Shown piece by piece: positions 35,868-46,399 of a stretch of DNA of 64,000 nucleotides. Positions within the stretch are counted from its first letter, which is position 1, and every line of letters starts with the position of its first letter. This DNA is from Mangrovibacter plantisponsor (GTDB taxonomy: Bacteria; Pseudomonadota; Gammaproteobacteria; Enterobacterales; Enterobacteriaceae): the NCBI RefSeq assembly GCF_003182475.1, contig NZ_QGTS01000018.1, positions 1 through 64,000 of the forward strand. The letters are read 5' to 3'. The notes beneath the pieces were generated by a model. It made no database searches. It worked only from the letters and a program-made list of their open reading frames with translations, and was not told the DNA's origin. Made by a program: the position numbers and the translations under genes.

Positions 35868-35904
35868 AAAAAACAAAACCGCACGGAATGCCTCATGCGG
35901 TTTT
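35868..35904 (-). terminator. Rho-independent terminator of the chemoreceptor gene
   Basis: On the minus strand AAAACCGCA pairs perfectly with TGCGGTTTT (35896-35904 with 35875-35883) and is followed by a run of T (GTTTTTTT). It lies 75 bp after the chemoreceptor stop. Confidence 0.85.
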
Positions 35905-35978
35905 GGGCGTGATGATGTAAAAAGGCCGGGAAACCTGTGATTTTCCCGGCAAAGCTCTGCGTTATTGACTTGTTATTA

Positions 35979-37634
35979 TTAGAATGTTTCCCAGTTTTCC
36001 CCGGTGTTGGCGGTAATCGCCTTCACGCCCTGGGTCGGTTTTAGCGCCGGCTTTCTCACTTCAGAATTCGTTTTGGCGGTATAGCTGCTGCCAAGGTCAA
36101 ACACCGCAATCGCACCGGTCAGATGTTCTGCTTCCATCTCCAGCGCAGCGGCACTGGTTGCAGCCTGCTGAACCTGGGCAGCGTTCTGTTGGGTGACGCT
36201 ATCCATCGCGTTCATCGCCTGGCCGATTTGGTCAATACCACGAGACTGTTCATCAGAGGCGACGGAGATTTCGCCCATCAATTCGCGAACCCGGCTGACA
36301 GAAGCAATGATGGTTTCCATCGCTTTACCCGCTTCCTGTACCTGGCCTGCACCGGCGGTAACCCGGCTGACAGATTCACTGATTAAGCCTTCAATCTCTT
36401 TAGCAGCCTGGGCACTGCGCTGCGCCAGGGAGCGCACTTCACTGGCGACGACAGCAAAACCGCGCCCTTGTTCGCCTGCTCTGGCTGCTTCAACGGCCGC
36501 ATTCAGTGCCAGAATATTGGTCTGGAACGAGATGCTGTTAATCACACTGGTGATATCAGCGATTTTTTGCGAGCTTTCGGAAATCCCTGCCATGGTTTTC
36601 ACCACAGTATTGGTGATTTCACCGCCTTTTTGGGCAATCCCCTGGGCTTCATCGGTTAACTGGCGTGCCTGGTGTACGTTTTCCGCGTTGTTTTTCACGG
36701 TGGAAGTCAGTTCTTCCATACTGGCGGCAGTCTGTTGCAGCGCCGCTGCCTGCTGGTCGGTACGGCCAGAGAGTTCTTCGTTACCTTTGCGGATCTGGCT
36801 GGTGCTGGTGTAAATGGTGCCAGAGCTGTCGCGGATTACGGTAACCGTATCGCGCAGGCTGTCTTGCATACTGCGAATGTAGGGAATCAGTTGCCCGGCG
36901 CAGTTGCGGCCAAAGTCATCAATATTATGTTGCAACTGGCCTGCAGTTAAACGTTCCAGGTGCCGTTTGATGATGCCAACAGGGCGTACCAGGTAAGCGA
37001 CCAGGTAACGGTCAGTGAGAAACAGTGTGACAATCCCCGCCACCAGGGCAGCCAGCAGGATAAAACGGTTACTGGTAATGTGGTCCTGAGCTTGCTGAAC
37101 CATGCCACCAGACTGTATGGCCTGGGTGTATTTTTCAGCAGTAGCGCCAAACTGCACACTCAGCGGTGGGTATACGTGGCGAAATGTCTGGCGGAAACTG
37201 TCTATATTATTCGCCTGGGCATTTTGCAACATAGGGGCGATAGTGTTAAGCAGGGTTTCCCAGTCATTAACCATTTGCTGAACCAGGGCGTCATCTATAC
37301 CCGGGTGCTGGCTCTGGCGAAACTGTGCCAGCATATCCTGGCTGATTTTCAGTGCCTTACCTGCGGAAACAAAGGTTTTCTCTGCACTGGCTTCATCACC
37401 AGACTGGCGGAAGTCTACCGCGCGTAACATGCGCGTCATGGTACGGAAGTACTGGTCATTGCCTTTAACCAGCATGGCATAAGTGTGTTTTTGTACCGAG
37501 TTCTGTTCCAGTAACTGGCTTACATCAGTAAAGTTTTTCAGGGTTAACGTGGTTGCCACCCCCCAAATCAAGGTGAACACGGCAAGGATAATCAACAACA
37601 TTTTTCTGACGGTAATATCTTTTAAGATCTGCAT
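35979..37634 (-). CDS. Methyl-accepting chemotaxis receptor
   Basis: 551-residue Tar/Tsr-type receptor. Transmembrane segments are at ~11-30 and ~190-212, flanking a four-helix periplasmic sensor domain. HAMP follows ([19 protein letters not shown]), then methylation helices and the conserved hairpin tip [20 protein letters not shown]. The C-terminus is the pentapeptide NWETF, the CheR/CheB tether of high-abundance receptors. ATG 37634 has GGAG 6 nt upstream; a start at 37667 would add 11 residues before the membrane segment. Ligand unknown. No sigma28 promoter was found. Confidence 0.94.
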   Translation of the reverse strand: MQILKDITVRKMLLIILAVFTLIWGVATTLTLKNFTDVSQLLEQNSVQKHTYAMLVKGNDQYFRTMTRMLRAVDFRQSGDEASAEKTFVSAGKALKISQDMLAQFRQSQHPGIDDALVQQMVNDWETLLNTIAPMLQNAQANNIDSFRQTFRHVYPPLSVQFGATAEKYTQAIQSGGMVQQAQDHITSNRFILLAALVAGIVTLFLTDRYLVAYLVRPVGIIKRHLERLTAGQLQHNIDDFGRNCAGQLIPYIRSMQDSLRDTVTVIRDSSGTIYTSTSQIRKGNEELSGRTDQQAAALQQTAASMEELTSTVKNNAENVHQARQLTDEAQGIAQKGGEITNTVVKTMAGISESSQKIADITSVINSISFQTNILALNAAVEAARAGEQGRGFAVVASEVRSLAQRSAQAAKEIEGLISESVSRVTAGAGQVQEAGKAMETIIASVSRVRELMGEISVASDEQSRGIDQIGQAMNAMDSVTQQNAAQVQQAATSAAALEMEAEHLTGAIAVFDLGSSYTAKTNSEVRKPALKPTQGVKAITANTGENWETF

Positions 37635-37644
37635 AATTGGCTCC

Positions 37645-37727
37645 GGATAATCAGTGTGGTTATCCACGGTGGAAAATAAATGGCCAACATGAGACTGGCT
37701 TTGCGTTATTTGAAATTCAATTTCAAA
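37645..37727. repeat. Two palindromes upstream of the chemoreceptor gene
   Basis: GGATAA and TTATCC (37645-37650, 37660-37665) form an inverted repeat just ahead of the ribosome site. TTTGAAATTCAATTTCAAA (37709-37727) is a perfect 19-nt palindrome about 75 bp from the start. Both could be operators; no matching regulator is adjacent. Confidence 0.45.
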
Positions 37728-38441
37728 AATATCCTGTCATGTGTGTTACGCAGAGTAGTTTACTATTAAGCCAGACACAGGTTTTGGTAATAAAATTCAG
37801 TCACAATTAAATATGTCAAAGGTCACTAAATACAACAATAAAGTGTGTTTGGTACTCCTTGCTGCATGGTGATTAATATACCCTGGATTACTTAAAATAG
37901 TCTTAATTTATTTATGATATTTAAATGCATTAATCACATTTTTTTGCTTATTTTTTAAATAATAGACAATAAAATTAACAAGATCGCTTTGAACTGATCT
38001 GTTATAAGTAATGGCGTGTACCCCTCCAGAGGTATCCCGTTAATACTTCAGTGTATGCGTGCTGTTATTTTTATAATTGTATTAATACTGATATTTTTAT
38101 TGTGGTTTATTTTTTACTTAACGCAAATAAACAATACCGGAATAATTAATATAACCACAGCCTGGAGATATTTCTCATGGGCAGGGGGGGAGGGTATTCA
38201 CATGGGGGTGAAAAATAGCACTAACTTGACCGTAGCCGGGATACGCTTACTGCGATTTCTGCTAATTTATCTCCCTTAAGGTATTTCTTGCTTGCAACCT
38301 GCACAGAGAAAGCGTCAGATACCTGAGCCCATTTAGCCGGCGCGGGGCGAGCCTGGTTGTAAACAGGCAAACCGGCATTTCCCGGCGGTTCCCTCCCGTA
38401 CCAGTCACCGCCGCGTATTGAATCTTGAGAAGGTAACCATC
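37728..38441. other. Intergenic region between chemoreceptor and dehydrogenase genes
   Basis: About 700 bp without a convincing gene. AT-rich up to 38270 and GC-rich after it, with hairpins CCTG/CAGG near 38352-38367 and CGGCGGT/ACCGCCG (38383-38413) just before the dehydrogenase. A small hydrophobic open frame at 38016-38279 has no good ribosome site and was not called. Confidence 0.45.
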
Positions 38442-39308
38442 ATGGCGAAAGTGACATTTCTTGGCACCGGGGCAATGGGTAGCCGTATGGCAATGAACTT
38501 ACTGAAAGCCGGGCATGATGTAACGGTGTGGAACCGTACCCCGGAAACCGCAGCACCTTTGGTTGATGCCGGGGCCTGCCAGGCTTTTACGCCACGAGAA
38601 GCCGTTGAACAGGCTGGTGTGATAATTTCGGTATTGCGTGATGATGACGCTTCCCGGGAAGTGTGGCTTAACCCCGAATGGGGCGCACTTGCGGGTATGC
38701 CTGCCAGTGCTATCGCTATTGAAAGTAGCACGCTGACTGTGGCCTGGGTGCGTGAACTGGCACAGATAATGTCTTCCCGCGACCGCCCGTTTCTTGAAGC
38801 CCCGGTTTCCGGTTCACGCCCCCAGGCCGATAATGCCAGCCTTATCTATTTTGTGGGCGGCTATGAAGGCTATGTCGATCATGTCCGTTCTTTATTATTA
38901 CAAATGGGCTCCGATGTATTTTATGTCGGGAGCCACGGTGCGGCGGCAATGAGTAAGCTGGCGACCAACACGCTGATGGGGGTGCAGGTTGCCGCGCTGG
39001 CGGAAACTATCGCTATTCTGATTCGTGAAGGGGTGGATGTTGCCCGCGTGCTGGATGCTGTTGCAGGCACGGCTTCCTGGAGCCCAATGGCTGGCCGGGT
39101 CGCCCAGTCTATGCTGGCCCAGCAGTTTGCCCCGTTGTTTCCGGTGGAACTGATAGAAAAAGACCTGGATTACATGTTGCGCTCGGCCGATGAACAAGCC
39201 CCGGCAATGCCCGCAATCAGTGGGGCGCGTGATGCGTTCCGTGAAGCCATGGCGCAAGGCCTGGGTGAAGAGGATATGAGCGGCGTGGTGCGTTTATTCG
39301 TGAAATAA
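38442..39308 (+). CDS. NAD(P)-dependent beta-hydroxyacid dehydrogenase
   Basis: 288 residues of the 3-hydroxyisobutyrate/tartronate-semialdehyde reductase family. Rossmann motif FLGTGAMGSRMAMNLLKAGH, substrate motif EAPVSGSRPQA and catalytic Lys in MSKLATNTLMG. ATG 38442 has AAGG 8 nt upstream and gives the normal short start before the Rossmann strand. It is convergent with the lpxC paralogue. The substrate cannot be assigned. Confidence 0.88.
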   Translation: MAKVTFLGTGAMGSRMAMNLLKAGHDVTVWNRTPETAAPLVDAGACQAFTPREAVEQAGVIISVLRDDDASREVWLNPEWGALAGMPASAIAIESSTLTVAWVRELAQIMSSRDRPFLEAPVSGSRPQADNASLIYFVGGYEGYVDHVRSLLLQMGSDVFYVGSHGAAAMSKLATNTLMGVQVAALAETIAILIREGVDVARVLDAVAGTASWSPMAGRVAQSMLAQQFAPLFPVELIEKDLDYMLRSADEQAPAMPAISGARDAFREAMAQGLGEEDMSGVVRLFVK

Positions 39309-39322
39309 GCAGGCGCAAACCT

Positions 39323-39368
39323 GGTGGCACACCAGTGCCACCAGCCCGGGAGGAAAGCCAGCCGGGCT
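39323..39368. terminator. Tandem hairpins between convergent genes
   Basis: GGTGGCAC/GTGCCACC (39323-39342, perfect, 4-nt loop) and AGCCCGG/CCGGGCT (39343-39368) fill the gap between the dehydrogenase and the lpxC paralogue. No strong U-tract; probably a bidirectional stop. Confidence 0.6.
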
Positions 39369-39376
39369 TGTGAATA

Positions 39377-40333
39377 TCAGTTGTGCGTGCGGAATGCCAA
39401 AGAAGGGAAACTGGAGCGCGTAACCGCTGGCACGGCACGGTAATTTTCTTGCCCATTGACCCCCGGGTCTTCACTGGTAATCAGTGTCCAGGCATTGGCG
39501 GTATCCAGTACTGCACAAATCAACGCATTATTCAGTGCATGGCCTGATTTATACGCGCTGAAATGGCCCAGCAGGTTGTGCCCACCGGCAAACAGGTCGC
39601 CCACCGCATCCAGCATTTTATGGCGCACCAGCTCGTTCGGGTAACGCAGGCCATCCGGGTTTACTACCTTGAATTCATCCAGACCAATGGCGTTGTCCAG
39701 GCTTGCTCCCAGGCTCAACCCCTGTTTCTGCAAGTATTCAATATCTTTGATAAAACCAAAGGTACGTGCCCGTGACAGTTCAGCCACATAACGTTCCGGA
39801 GTCAGTTGTAATGCAAACTGGCAGGTATCGGCAGCAATGGCCGGGTGGTTAAACTCAATGGTGAAATCCAGGCTAAAACCAGTGCCAGGTTCCAGCATGG
39901 CCCATTTGTCGCCATCTGTTACTCGCACAGGTTTAGTAATTTTCAGGAAGGATTTTGCTTCCTGCTGGTCCTGAACACCGGCCTGGAGCAGCAGGTACAC
40001 GAACGGGTTGGAGCTCCCGTCCATAATCGGCACCTCGGCGGCATCCAGTTCGACATACAGGTTATCAATACCTAACCCGGCAATGGCGGAAGAGAGGTGT
40101 TCGATAGTCGAAATGCGTACACCGTTATCATTGAATAAATTGGTAGCGAGAACGGCATCTTTAATCCGATGTGCGCGTAACGGGATCTCTTCGGCAGGGG
40201 AAAGATCGACACGGCGAAACACAACACCTGTGTTAACTGGTGCCGGAGAGAGTTTCATATGCACTTTTTTCCCACTGTGCAGACCAATCCCAGTGGTTTC
40301 AATATGCTGGCTAATTGTTTTTTGTTTTAACAT
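39377..40333 (-). CDS. Second LpxC-type UDP-3-O-acyl-GlcNAc deacetylase
   Basis: LpxC is the Zn2+ deacetylase that commits a cell to lipid A synthesis. This 318-residue protein aligns with E. coli LpxC with the same numbering: Glu78 and His79 (STIEHL), His238 and Asp242 (RHKMLDAVGDLF), Asp246 and His265 (KSGHALNN). It should be active. E. coli lpxC is the last gene of the mra/fts cluster; this one stands alone, so it is probably an extra copy. The end differs: it finishes SFPSLAFRTHN instead of the nonpolar tail that FtsH recognises in E. coli LpxC. Start at ATG 40333 fits E. coli; no strong ribosome site is visible. Confidence 0.9.
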   Translation of the reverse strand: MLKQKTISQHIETTGIGLHSGKKVHMKLSPAPVNTGVVFRRVDLSPAEEIPLRAHRIKDAVLATNLFNDNGVRISTIEHLSSAIAGLGIDNLYVELDAAEVPIMDGSSNPFVYLLLQAGVQDQQEAKSFLKITKPVRVTDGDKWAMLEPGTGFSLDFTIEFNHPAIAADTCQFALQLTPERYVAELSRARTFGFIKDIEYLQKQGLSLGASLDNAIGLDEFKVVNPDGLRYPNELVRHKMLDAVGDLFAGGHNLLGHFSAYKSGHALNNALICAVLDTANAWTLITSEDPGVNGQENYRAVPAVTRSSFPSLAFRTHN

Positions 40334-40620
40334 GGCAGTTTGGCAATGCACGAAAACGTCATTATACGCAATTAAGGATATCCCTGGGAACATCACTTTT
40401 TCGGTGGAGCACAATAACCACCAGGCCTGTACAGGGTTACCCGCCGGAGCATTAAGAATAGGCCATGATTATGAGGGAAATTTGCAGTGAGCGTGTAGAT
40501 TATGCCACTTTTTTCGCGCCGGGTACTTTATGGTTTTACGCCGGGTGCAGCACAAGGAATGGCTGTGTGTGGGTGGTTTTCAAACAGCAATCAATGGCTA
40601 ACAGACTGTGGCGGGTAAAA
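40334..40620. other. Leader region of the lpxC paralogue
   Basis: About 290 bp. On the minus strand CATAAT (40504-40499) is a possible -10 element about 165 bp before the start, without a good -35. Nothing else is recognised. Confidence 0.4.
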
Positions 40621-40668
40621 AATAAGCAGTGCAGGCTGAAGCTGAGCTTCACAGCCACACCGCTTATT
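40621..40668 (-). terminator. Long terminator hairpin of the sugar ABC operon
   Basis: On the minus strand AATAAGC pairs with GCTTATT and the inner part GAAGCT/AGCTTC closes a stem of about 20 bp with small bulges, followed by TTTTTTA. On the plus strand it also ends in TTATTTTT, so it works in both directions. It isolates the sugar permease gene from the lpxC paralogue. Confidence 0.8.
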
Positions 40669-40704
40669 TTTCCCAACACCGGTTTGGTTATCGCGCCGAC
40701 TGAA

Positions 40705-41796
40705 TCAGGGGGCCTTTATTACCGCCTGCTGGGCAACCACCGCGGCTTTTTGCTGCATACGGTTTTGCATCTGGTCGATAATGACCGCAATAATAATGAC
40801 CAGGCCTTTAATCACCATTTGCCAGAACTCGCTGACGCCCATCATTACCAGACCATCAGCGAGAAAACCAATAACAAACGCGCCAATTAACGTACCCAGA
40901 ATGGTACCTCGCCCACCTGCCAGCGATGTCCCCCCGAGTACCACTGCGGCAATGGCATTCATTTCAAACGCTGTCCCGTTTGCCGGGTGGCTGGCCAGTA
41001 ATTGGGCGGAGACCACAATCCCGGCGATGGCTGCACAAAAACCCGATAAGGTATACACCCACACTTTTACCTGGCGGACTTTAACGCCAGAGAGCTCGGC
41101 TGCGCGTTCATTATCGCCAATAGCATAGACATGGCGGCCAAAGGGCAGGCGGCGGGCCACGTAAGCAATGGCGATGGCAAGAACAATCATTATCCAGATG
41201 GCCCACGGAATACCCAGTAATGTGCCAGAGCCGATTTCGTCAAACCCTGTGTTGCCCAGCAACGGGTTGCCTTCCAGCCCCGGGAAGGTTTGCCCACCCG
41301 AGGTCAGCATAGCCGCACCACGCAGTACATACATAGTGCCCAGCGTGCAAATAAAAGGCGCGACATTATAGCGGGTGATTATCCAGCCATTAATTGCGCC
41401 AATAAATGCACCAATCAGTAAGACAACAGGGACGATGACCCAGACACTGGGAAAGATAGCAATGCCAAACATTGGCAGGACGATGCCTTTGGTTATCAGC
41501 CAGCCAGCTATCATTCCGCACAAACCGAGAGTGGCGCCAATGGAAAGGTCAATGCCCGCCGTGATGATGACAAAGGTAATCCCCAGAGCCAGAAACGCAT
41601 TGATAGCAATATGCTTAATCATAATGACCAGGCTGCCGGTTGCCAGAAAGCCAGGTACGGTTAACGTAAAAAAGCCGACAATTAAAAACAACGCAATAAA
41701 CGTGCGCAGTTTCAGTGCCAGTAACAGTAACCCTTCACGGGAGCGGGAAGGGGAAGGTGAAGGTGTGGCTAATGTTTCGGAAGATGTTGTTTTCAT
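40705..41796 (-). CDS. Sugar ABC transporter permease (RbsC type)
   Basis: 363 residues from ATG 41796, with about ten hydrophobic spans. Family features: ITAGIDLSIGATLGLCGMIA near the start, LAGGRGTILGTLIGAF near the end and GRHVYAIGDNERAAELSG. An upstream in-frame start (41889) lies inside the ATPase gene. One nucleotide separates it from the ATPase stop. Last gene of the SBP-DUF2291-ATPase-permease operon. Confidence 0.93.
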   Translation of the reverse strand: MKTTSSETLATPSPSPSRSREGLLLLALKLRTFIALFLIVGFFTLTVPGFLATGSLVIMIKHIAINAFLALGITFVIITAGIDLSIGATLGLCGMIAGWLITKGIVLPMFGIAIFPSVWVIVPVVLLIGAFIGAINGWIITRYNVAPFICTLGTMYVLRGAAMLTSGGQTFPGLEGNPLLGNTGFDEIGSGTLLGIPWAIWIMIVLAIAIAYVARRLPFGRHVYAIGDNERAAELSGVKVRQVKVWVYTLSGFCAAIAGIVVSAQLLASHPANGTAFEMNAIAAVVLGGTSLAGGRGTILGTLIGAFVIGFLADGLVMMGVSEFWQMVIKGLVIIIAVIIDQMQNRMQQKAAVVAQQAVIKAP

Positions 41797-41797
41797 T

Positions 41798-43324
41798 TCA
41801 GAACCCCTGAGCACTTGCGCTAACCAGAGCTGCTTCTTCAGCCTGATTGCGGGGAATATTGGCAGTAAGCTTGCCACCGGACATAACAAGAATACGGTCT
41901 GACACAGACATGATTTCTTTCAGATCAGAGGTTGAGAAGATAACCGCGATACCCTGTTCAGATAAGTTGACCATCATGCGAAAGACATCGGCTTTGGCAC
42001 CAATATCAATCCCGCGCGTGGGTTCATCCAGTAACAGCACTTTGGGGTTGGTCAGCAAGGCACGGCCAATCACCACTTTTTGCTGGTTTCCTCCGCTCAG
42101 TGCCTGTATTTCTACTTCCGGAGAAGAAACTTTAATGGATAAATTGCCAATGGTACTGGCAACCACCGCGGCTTCTTCTTTAGTGGCAATGGCGAAGTGT
42201 TTTTGCAGGCGACGCCACAGGCTGGCTATAGTCAGGTTCGTTGCTACCGATGACACCGGGAAAATACCGGTTCGTTTCCGGTCTTCAGGCACCATGCTCA
42301 TCCCCATTCGAATACGCTCTGCGGTACTGAGCCGCTGGGGGACGGGTTTACTGTCCAGCCAGAGCCTGCCATGGTAAGTGCGCTCAGCGCCCAGCAGGCA
42401 TTCGAACAACTCTGTTCTTCCTGCGCCCATCAGGCCATAAATACCGACAATTTCCCCGGCCTTAATCGACAGACTGACGTCATCCACCACTTTATGGCCC
42501 AGAGAATTGACGCAGGTAATATGCTCCGCTTCAAGCACCGGCGCGCCAAAGGTTCTTTCTTCCGGCAAAAAGCGTGATACAGGCTCACTTCCCAGCATTT
42601 CGCGCACAATCCATGGTACGTCGATGTCGCAAACTTTCGCTTCCGCCTGAAATTTTCCATCGCGCAGAATCGTAATGACATCGCCAATCGCCATCAGCTC
42701 TTCAAGGCGGTGGGAAATATAGATGATGGAAACGCCCTGGCGCGTCAGTTCACGGATAACCCGGAACAAAATACTGACTTCTGTTTTGCTCAACGCCGAG
42801 GTGGGTTCATCCAGAATCAAAATATCTGCGTTTTCTGCCAGTGCCTTGGCAATTTCCACCAGTTGCTGCTGGCCAACTTTCAGGTTCCCGACCAGTTCGC
42901 GTGGTGAAATGGGCTGATCAAGGCGCGCAAGTAATTGCTGAGCAATCTCCTCCTGTTCTGCTTCCCGGATAGGGGTCAGCCCGGACTGGTGTTCGCGGCC
43001 GAGAAAAATGTTTTCCGCCACTGTCAGATTTTCAAACAGGTTCAGCTCCTGGTGAACCATACCAATACCTTTGGCGGCGGCATCCCGGGTGTTGGCGAAG
43101 TGAACCGGTTCGTTGTTGAGAAATATTTCCCCGGCACTGGGTGGCTGAACCCCGGCAAGGATCTTCATCAGTGTTGATTTCCCGGCACCATTTTCGCCAA
43201 TAATCACATTGACCTTACCGCGCCAGACGTTGTAATTGACGTTATCCAGGGCAATAGTGCCAGGGAAAACCCGGGAGATACCCCGGGTGCGTAAAATGAT
43301 GTCATCCTGGTGTAATGCGTTCAT
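41798..43324 (-). CDS. Sugar ABC transporter ATPase with two nucleotide-binding domains (RbsA type)
   Basis: 508 residues. The first domain has GENGAGKST, VGQQQLVEIAKAL and ILILDEPTSAL. The second has GLMGAGRTELFECL and LSGGNQQKVVIGRAL with LLLDEPTRGIDIG. The degenerate second Walker A is normal for ribose-type ATPases. Its ATG overlaps the stop of the DUF2291 gene. Confidence 0.95.
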   Translation of the reverse strand: MNALHQDDIILRTRGISRVFPGTIALDNVNYNVWRGKVNVIIGENGAGKSTLMKILAGVQPPSAGEIFLNNEPVHFANTRDAAAKGIGMVHQELNLFENLTVAENIFLGREHQSGLTPIREAEQEEIAQQLLARLDQPISPRELVGNLKVGQQQLVEIAKALAENADILILDEPTSALSKTEVSILFRVIRELTRQGVSIIYISHRLEELMAIGDVITILRDGKFQAEAKVCDIDVPWIVREMLGSEPVSRFLPEERTFGAPVLEAEHITCVNSLGHKVVDDVSLSIKAGEIVGIYGLMGAGRTELFECLLGAERTYHGRLWLDSKPVPQRLSTAERIRMGMSMVPEDRKRTGIFPVSSVATNLTIASLWRRLQKHFAIATKEEAAVVASTIGNLSIKVSSPEVEIQALSGGNQQKVVIGRALLTNPKVLLLDEPTRGIDIGAKADVFRMMVNLSEQGIAVIFSTSDLKEIMSVSDRILVMSGGKLTANIPRNQAEEAALVSASAQGF

Positions 43325-43932
43325 TGCGCGGCCTCTTCAGTTAAGCTGAGCGCCACTGCGTCCGTGACTTTACCCTGAGCAATGGTCACAGCCAGCAATG
43401 CGCTAACCTGTTTCCCCATCCATGCCGTATCTACCTGCGGTAAGTGGCTTGCGGCTTCACGGTTATAGGCTTTGGAAAGCTGAGCGAACTGCACCTGATT
43501 TGTGAAATCCTCAAACTGGAACCCTGCCGCATCACGGATAGTGTTACCGCGAATAACCGGGCCAATTTGCACCAGAAGAGGCTTAGCATCGACCATAATG
43601 GTTATCTTCTTCTCCCGCTCATTCTGGGTATCTTCACCAGTTACCGGTCCTGTCACCCGCAAGAAATAACTCTGCTTGCTGCCCGGCGAAGCAGACAAAC
43701 TGGAGATGAATGCCGGTGTATCCAGAGCCTTGTCCTGTGCCGCCTGCACTACACGGCTTTGCCAGGTTTGCTGAGCAATTTGCTGGGGAGTCATGTTGTC
43801 ATACCCAGGCGCACTGTCTGCGGCTTTTGGCAACATGGGGTTCCCATTGGCATCCAGTTTCACTACATCACAGGCTGTCAGTAACAGGATTGCGCAGGCA
43901 GCCAGCACATTTCCCCATCGTTTGAGTGACAT
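43321..43932 (-). CDS. DUF2291 lipoprotein of the sugar ABC operon
   Basis: 203-residue lipoprotein with lipobox LLTAC (Cys21 by my count). The body matches DUF2291, a family found next to RbsB-type binding proteins (GKQVSALLAVTIAQGKVTDAV near the end). Its job is not established; it may assist the importer in the periplasm. It lies between the binding-protein and ATPase genes, overlapping the latter by 4 nt. Confidence 0.82.
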   Translation of the reverse strand: MSLKRWGNVLAACAILLLTACDVVKLDANGNPMLPKAADSAPGYDNMTPQQIAQQTWQSRVVQAAQDKALDTPAFISSLSASPGSKQSYFLRVTGPVTGEDTQNEREKKITIMVDAKPLLVQIGPVIRGNTIRDAAGFQFEDFTNQVQFAQLSKAYNREAASHLPQVDTAWMGKQVSALLAVTIAQGKVTDAVALSLTEEAAQ

Positions 43933-43947
43933 AAAACCTCCACCCGG

Positions 43948-44925
<978 letters not shown>

Positions 44926-45134
44926 TTATTATTCAAGGTAACCATAATTCGCCGTTTAAAAACTGTCTACTGACTTACAGCGCGAATTTCTTAAAAAGAG
45001 AAAAGGATCACGATCCGGGGGTTACCAGACGCTGGCATTAATGCCGTTAACGCAGGCAGGTTTGGGGTTTTTTATGAATTAAAACAGATTGATAGAATGA
45101 TTATTTGGGCCGCCCGCCGCCCCGGGGAAGGGCA

Positions 45135-45156
45135 GCAGGCCGGTTATCAGGCCTGC
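45135..45156 (-). terminator. Hairpin at the end of the SorC regulator gene
   Basis: GCAGGCC and GGCCTGC form a perfect 7-bp stem around 8 nt, overlapping the stop codon. No U-tract follows on the minus strand. Confidence 0.4.
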
Positions 45157-46097
45157 CAGAGCGCTCTGGCTGTGGCAAAATCGGTTATCAGTACGTCAAT
45201 GTACTGCCCGCGTAATGCACCACGAATGGCATGGCATTTTTCTGGCCCTCCAGCCAGCGCAATCACATGTTTACAGGCATGCACCTGGTTCAGTTCCATG
45301 CCAATCACCGGGTCTTCCTCTGGTGACAGTACTGGCTTGCCATCGGCATCGTAGTAGTGCAGGCAGATATCCCCCACGGCCCCGCGCGCTGCCAGTAACT
45401 GGAGCATTTCTTCGTTGTAATAGTTTCCGGAATTTTTCAATAACTGCGAGGGTTCCAGTTCACCAATGCCAACAATGGCGATATCAACGGCAGAAAATTT
45501 ACTTACCGCTGCGGCGACATCGGGGCTGCTCATCAACCGTGCCCGCTCTTCCACTGAATGCTCAATACTTTGAGAAGGCAGTAACCAGGCGGGGCAGGAG
45601 AGATGTGCGGCAAGTTGCTGGGTCAGGATAGTTGCCTGAACATTGCCATTTGGCCCTACGCCCCCGAGTAGCTGAATAACCCCCTGAGCGCGAACACTTT
45701 GCGGGTGCATTTCATCCACCATGCAACGAATGGTGCTGCTCCAGGAAGAAATGCCCACCATATCTTCCGGGCGAATACGGGTTTCTACATAGTGCGCGGC
45801 AGCGCTACCAATGGCATGCTTAATTTGTGCGGCGGTGGCCTCTTCACCTGCATCGACAATAATGGCCTGGCTCAGGGCGTATTTCTGCTCAAGGGATTTT
45901 TCCAGCTCAACAAAAATATTGGTGGGCTGAACTACGGTGATTTTCACCAGGCCTTCCTTCTGGCAGCGCGTCAGGGCGCGCGAGACAAAGGATTGCGACA
46001 GGTGCAGCAAAGAGGCAATCTCAGATTGCTTTTTATTCTCGCTGTAATAAAGCGTCGCGATTTTTACCAGCAGACGCTGATCATCCTGCTTCGACAT
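45147..46097 (-). CDS. SorC/DeoR-type sugar-responsive regulator
   Basis: 316 residues. N-terminal HTH (KQSEIASLLHLSQSFVSRAL) followed by the sugar-phosphate-sensing SorC effector domain (GISSWSSTIRCMVDEM, LGGVGPNGNVQ, VIALAGGPEKCHAIRGALRG). It lies between the two operons it probably controls, transcribed in the same direction as the transporter operon and divergent from the transketolase genes. Matching palindromes near both starts support a single regulon. Confidence 0.93.
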   Translation of the reverse strand: MSKQDDQRLLVKIATLYYSENKKQSEIASLLHLSQSFVSRALTRCQKEGLVKITVVQPTNIFVELEKSLEQKYALSQAIIVDAGEEATAAQIKHAIGSAAAHYVETRIRPEDMVGISSWSSTIRCMVDEMHPQSVRAQGVIQLLGGVGPNGNVQATILTQQLAAHLSCPAWLLPSQSIEHSVEERARLMSSPDVAAAVSKFSAVDIAIVGIGELEPSQLLKNSGNYYNEEMLQLLAARGAVGDICLHYYDADGKPVLSPEEDPVIGMELNQVHACKHVIALAGGPEKCHAIRGALRGQYIDVLITDFATARALWQA

Positions 46098-46257
46098 GGC
46101 ATTCCCCTTGATTTACTTGATGGTATTTTTATTCATTGCTGCATAGATAACAAGCCGTTGTCCAAAACGGGTCCGTTTTCAAATGTGATCATTTTCTCTT
46201 TTTGCTAACTTTCGCGTGCTGGTGGATAGACAAATGCCAGCCAGCGGCATACGCTGT

Positions 46258-46369
46258 TATTGAATATTAAGTCATATATGAATATATATTCAATGGCATT
46301 CTCACTTAAGTCTTACGGGTATGTTCGGGGAAAACCGTCTTTTTTATATCTTCCTTGAATAAATATTCC
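46258..46369. promoter_or_regulatory. Operator cluster before the transketolase operon
   Basis: Three related sites: TTGAATATTAA (half-like, ~46260-46270), TGAATATATATTCA (46279-46292, identical to the core before the transporter operon) and TGAATAAATATTCC (46356-46369, close variant) 30 bp before the first gene. These fit cooperative binding by an oligomeric SorC protein. Confidence 0.65.
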
Positions 46370-46399
46370 ATAAAGACTAAAAATTCACGAGGTACAGAT

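Noticed and set aside
38016-38279. Small hydrophobic open reading frame
   Set aside because: No ribosome site, AT-driven hydrophobic composition, and it runs into an intergenic region with no sign of conservation.
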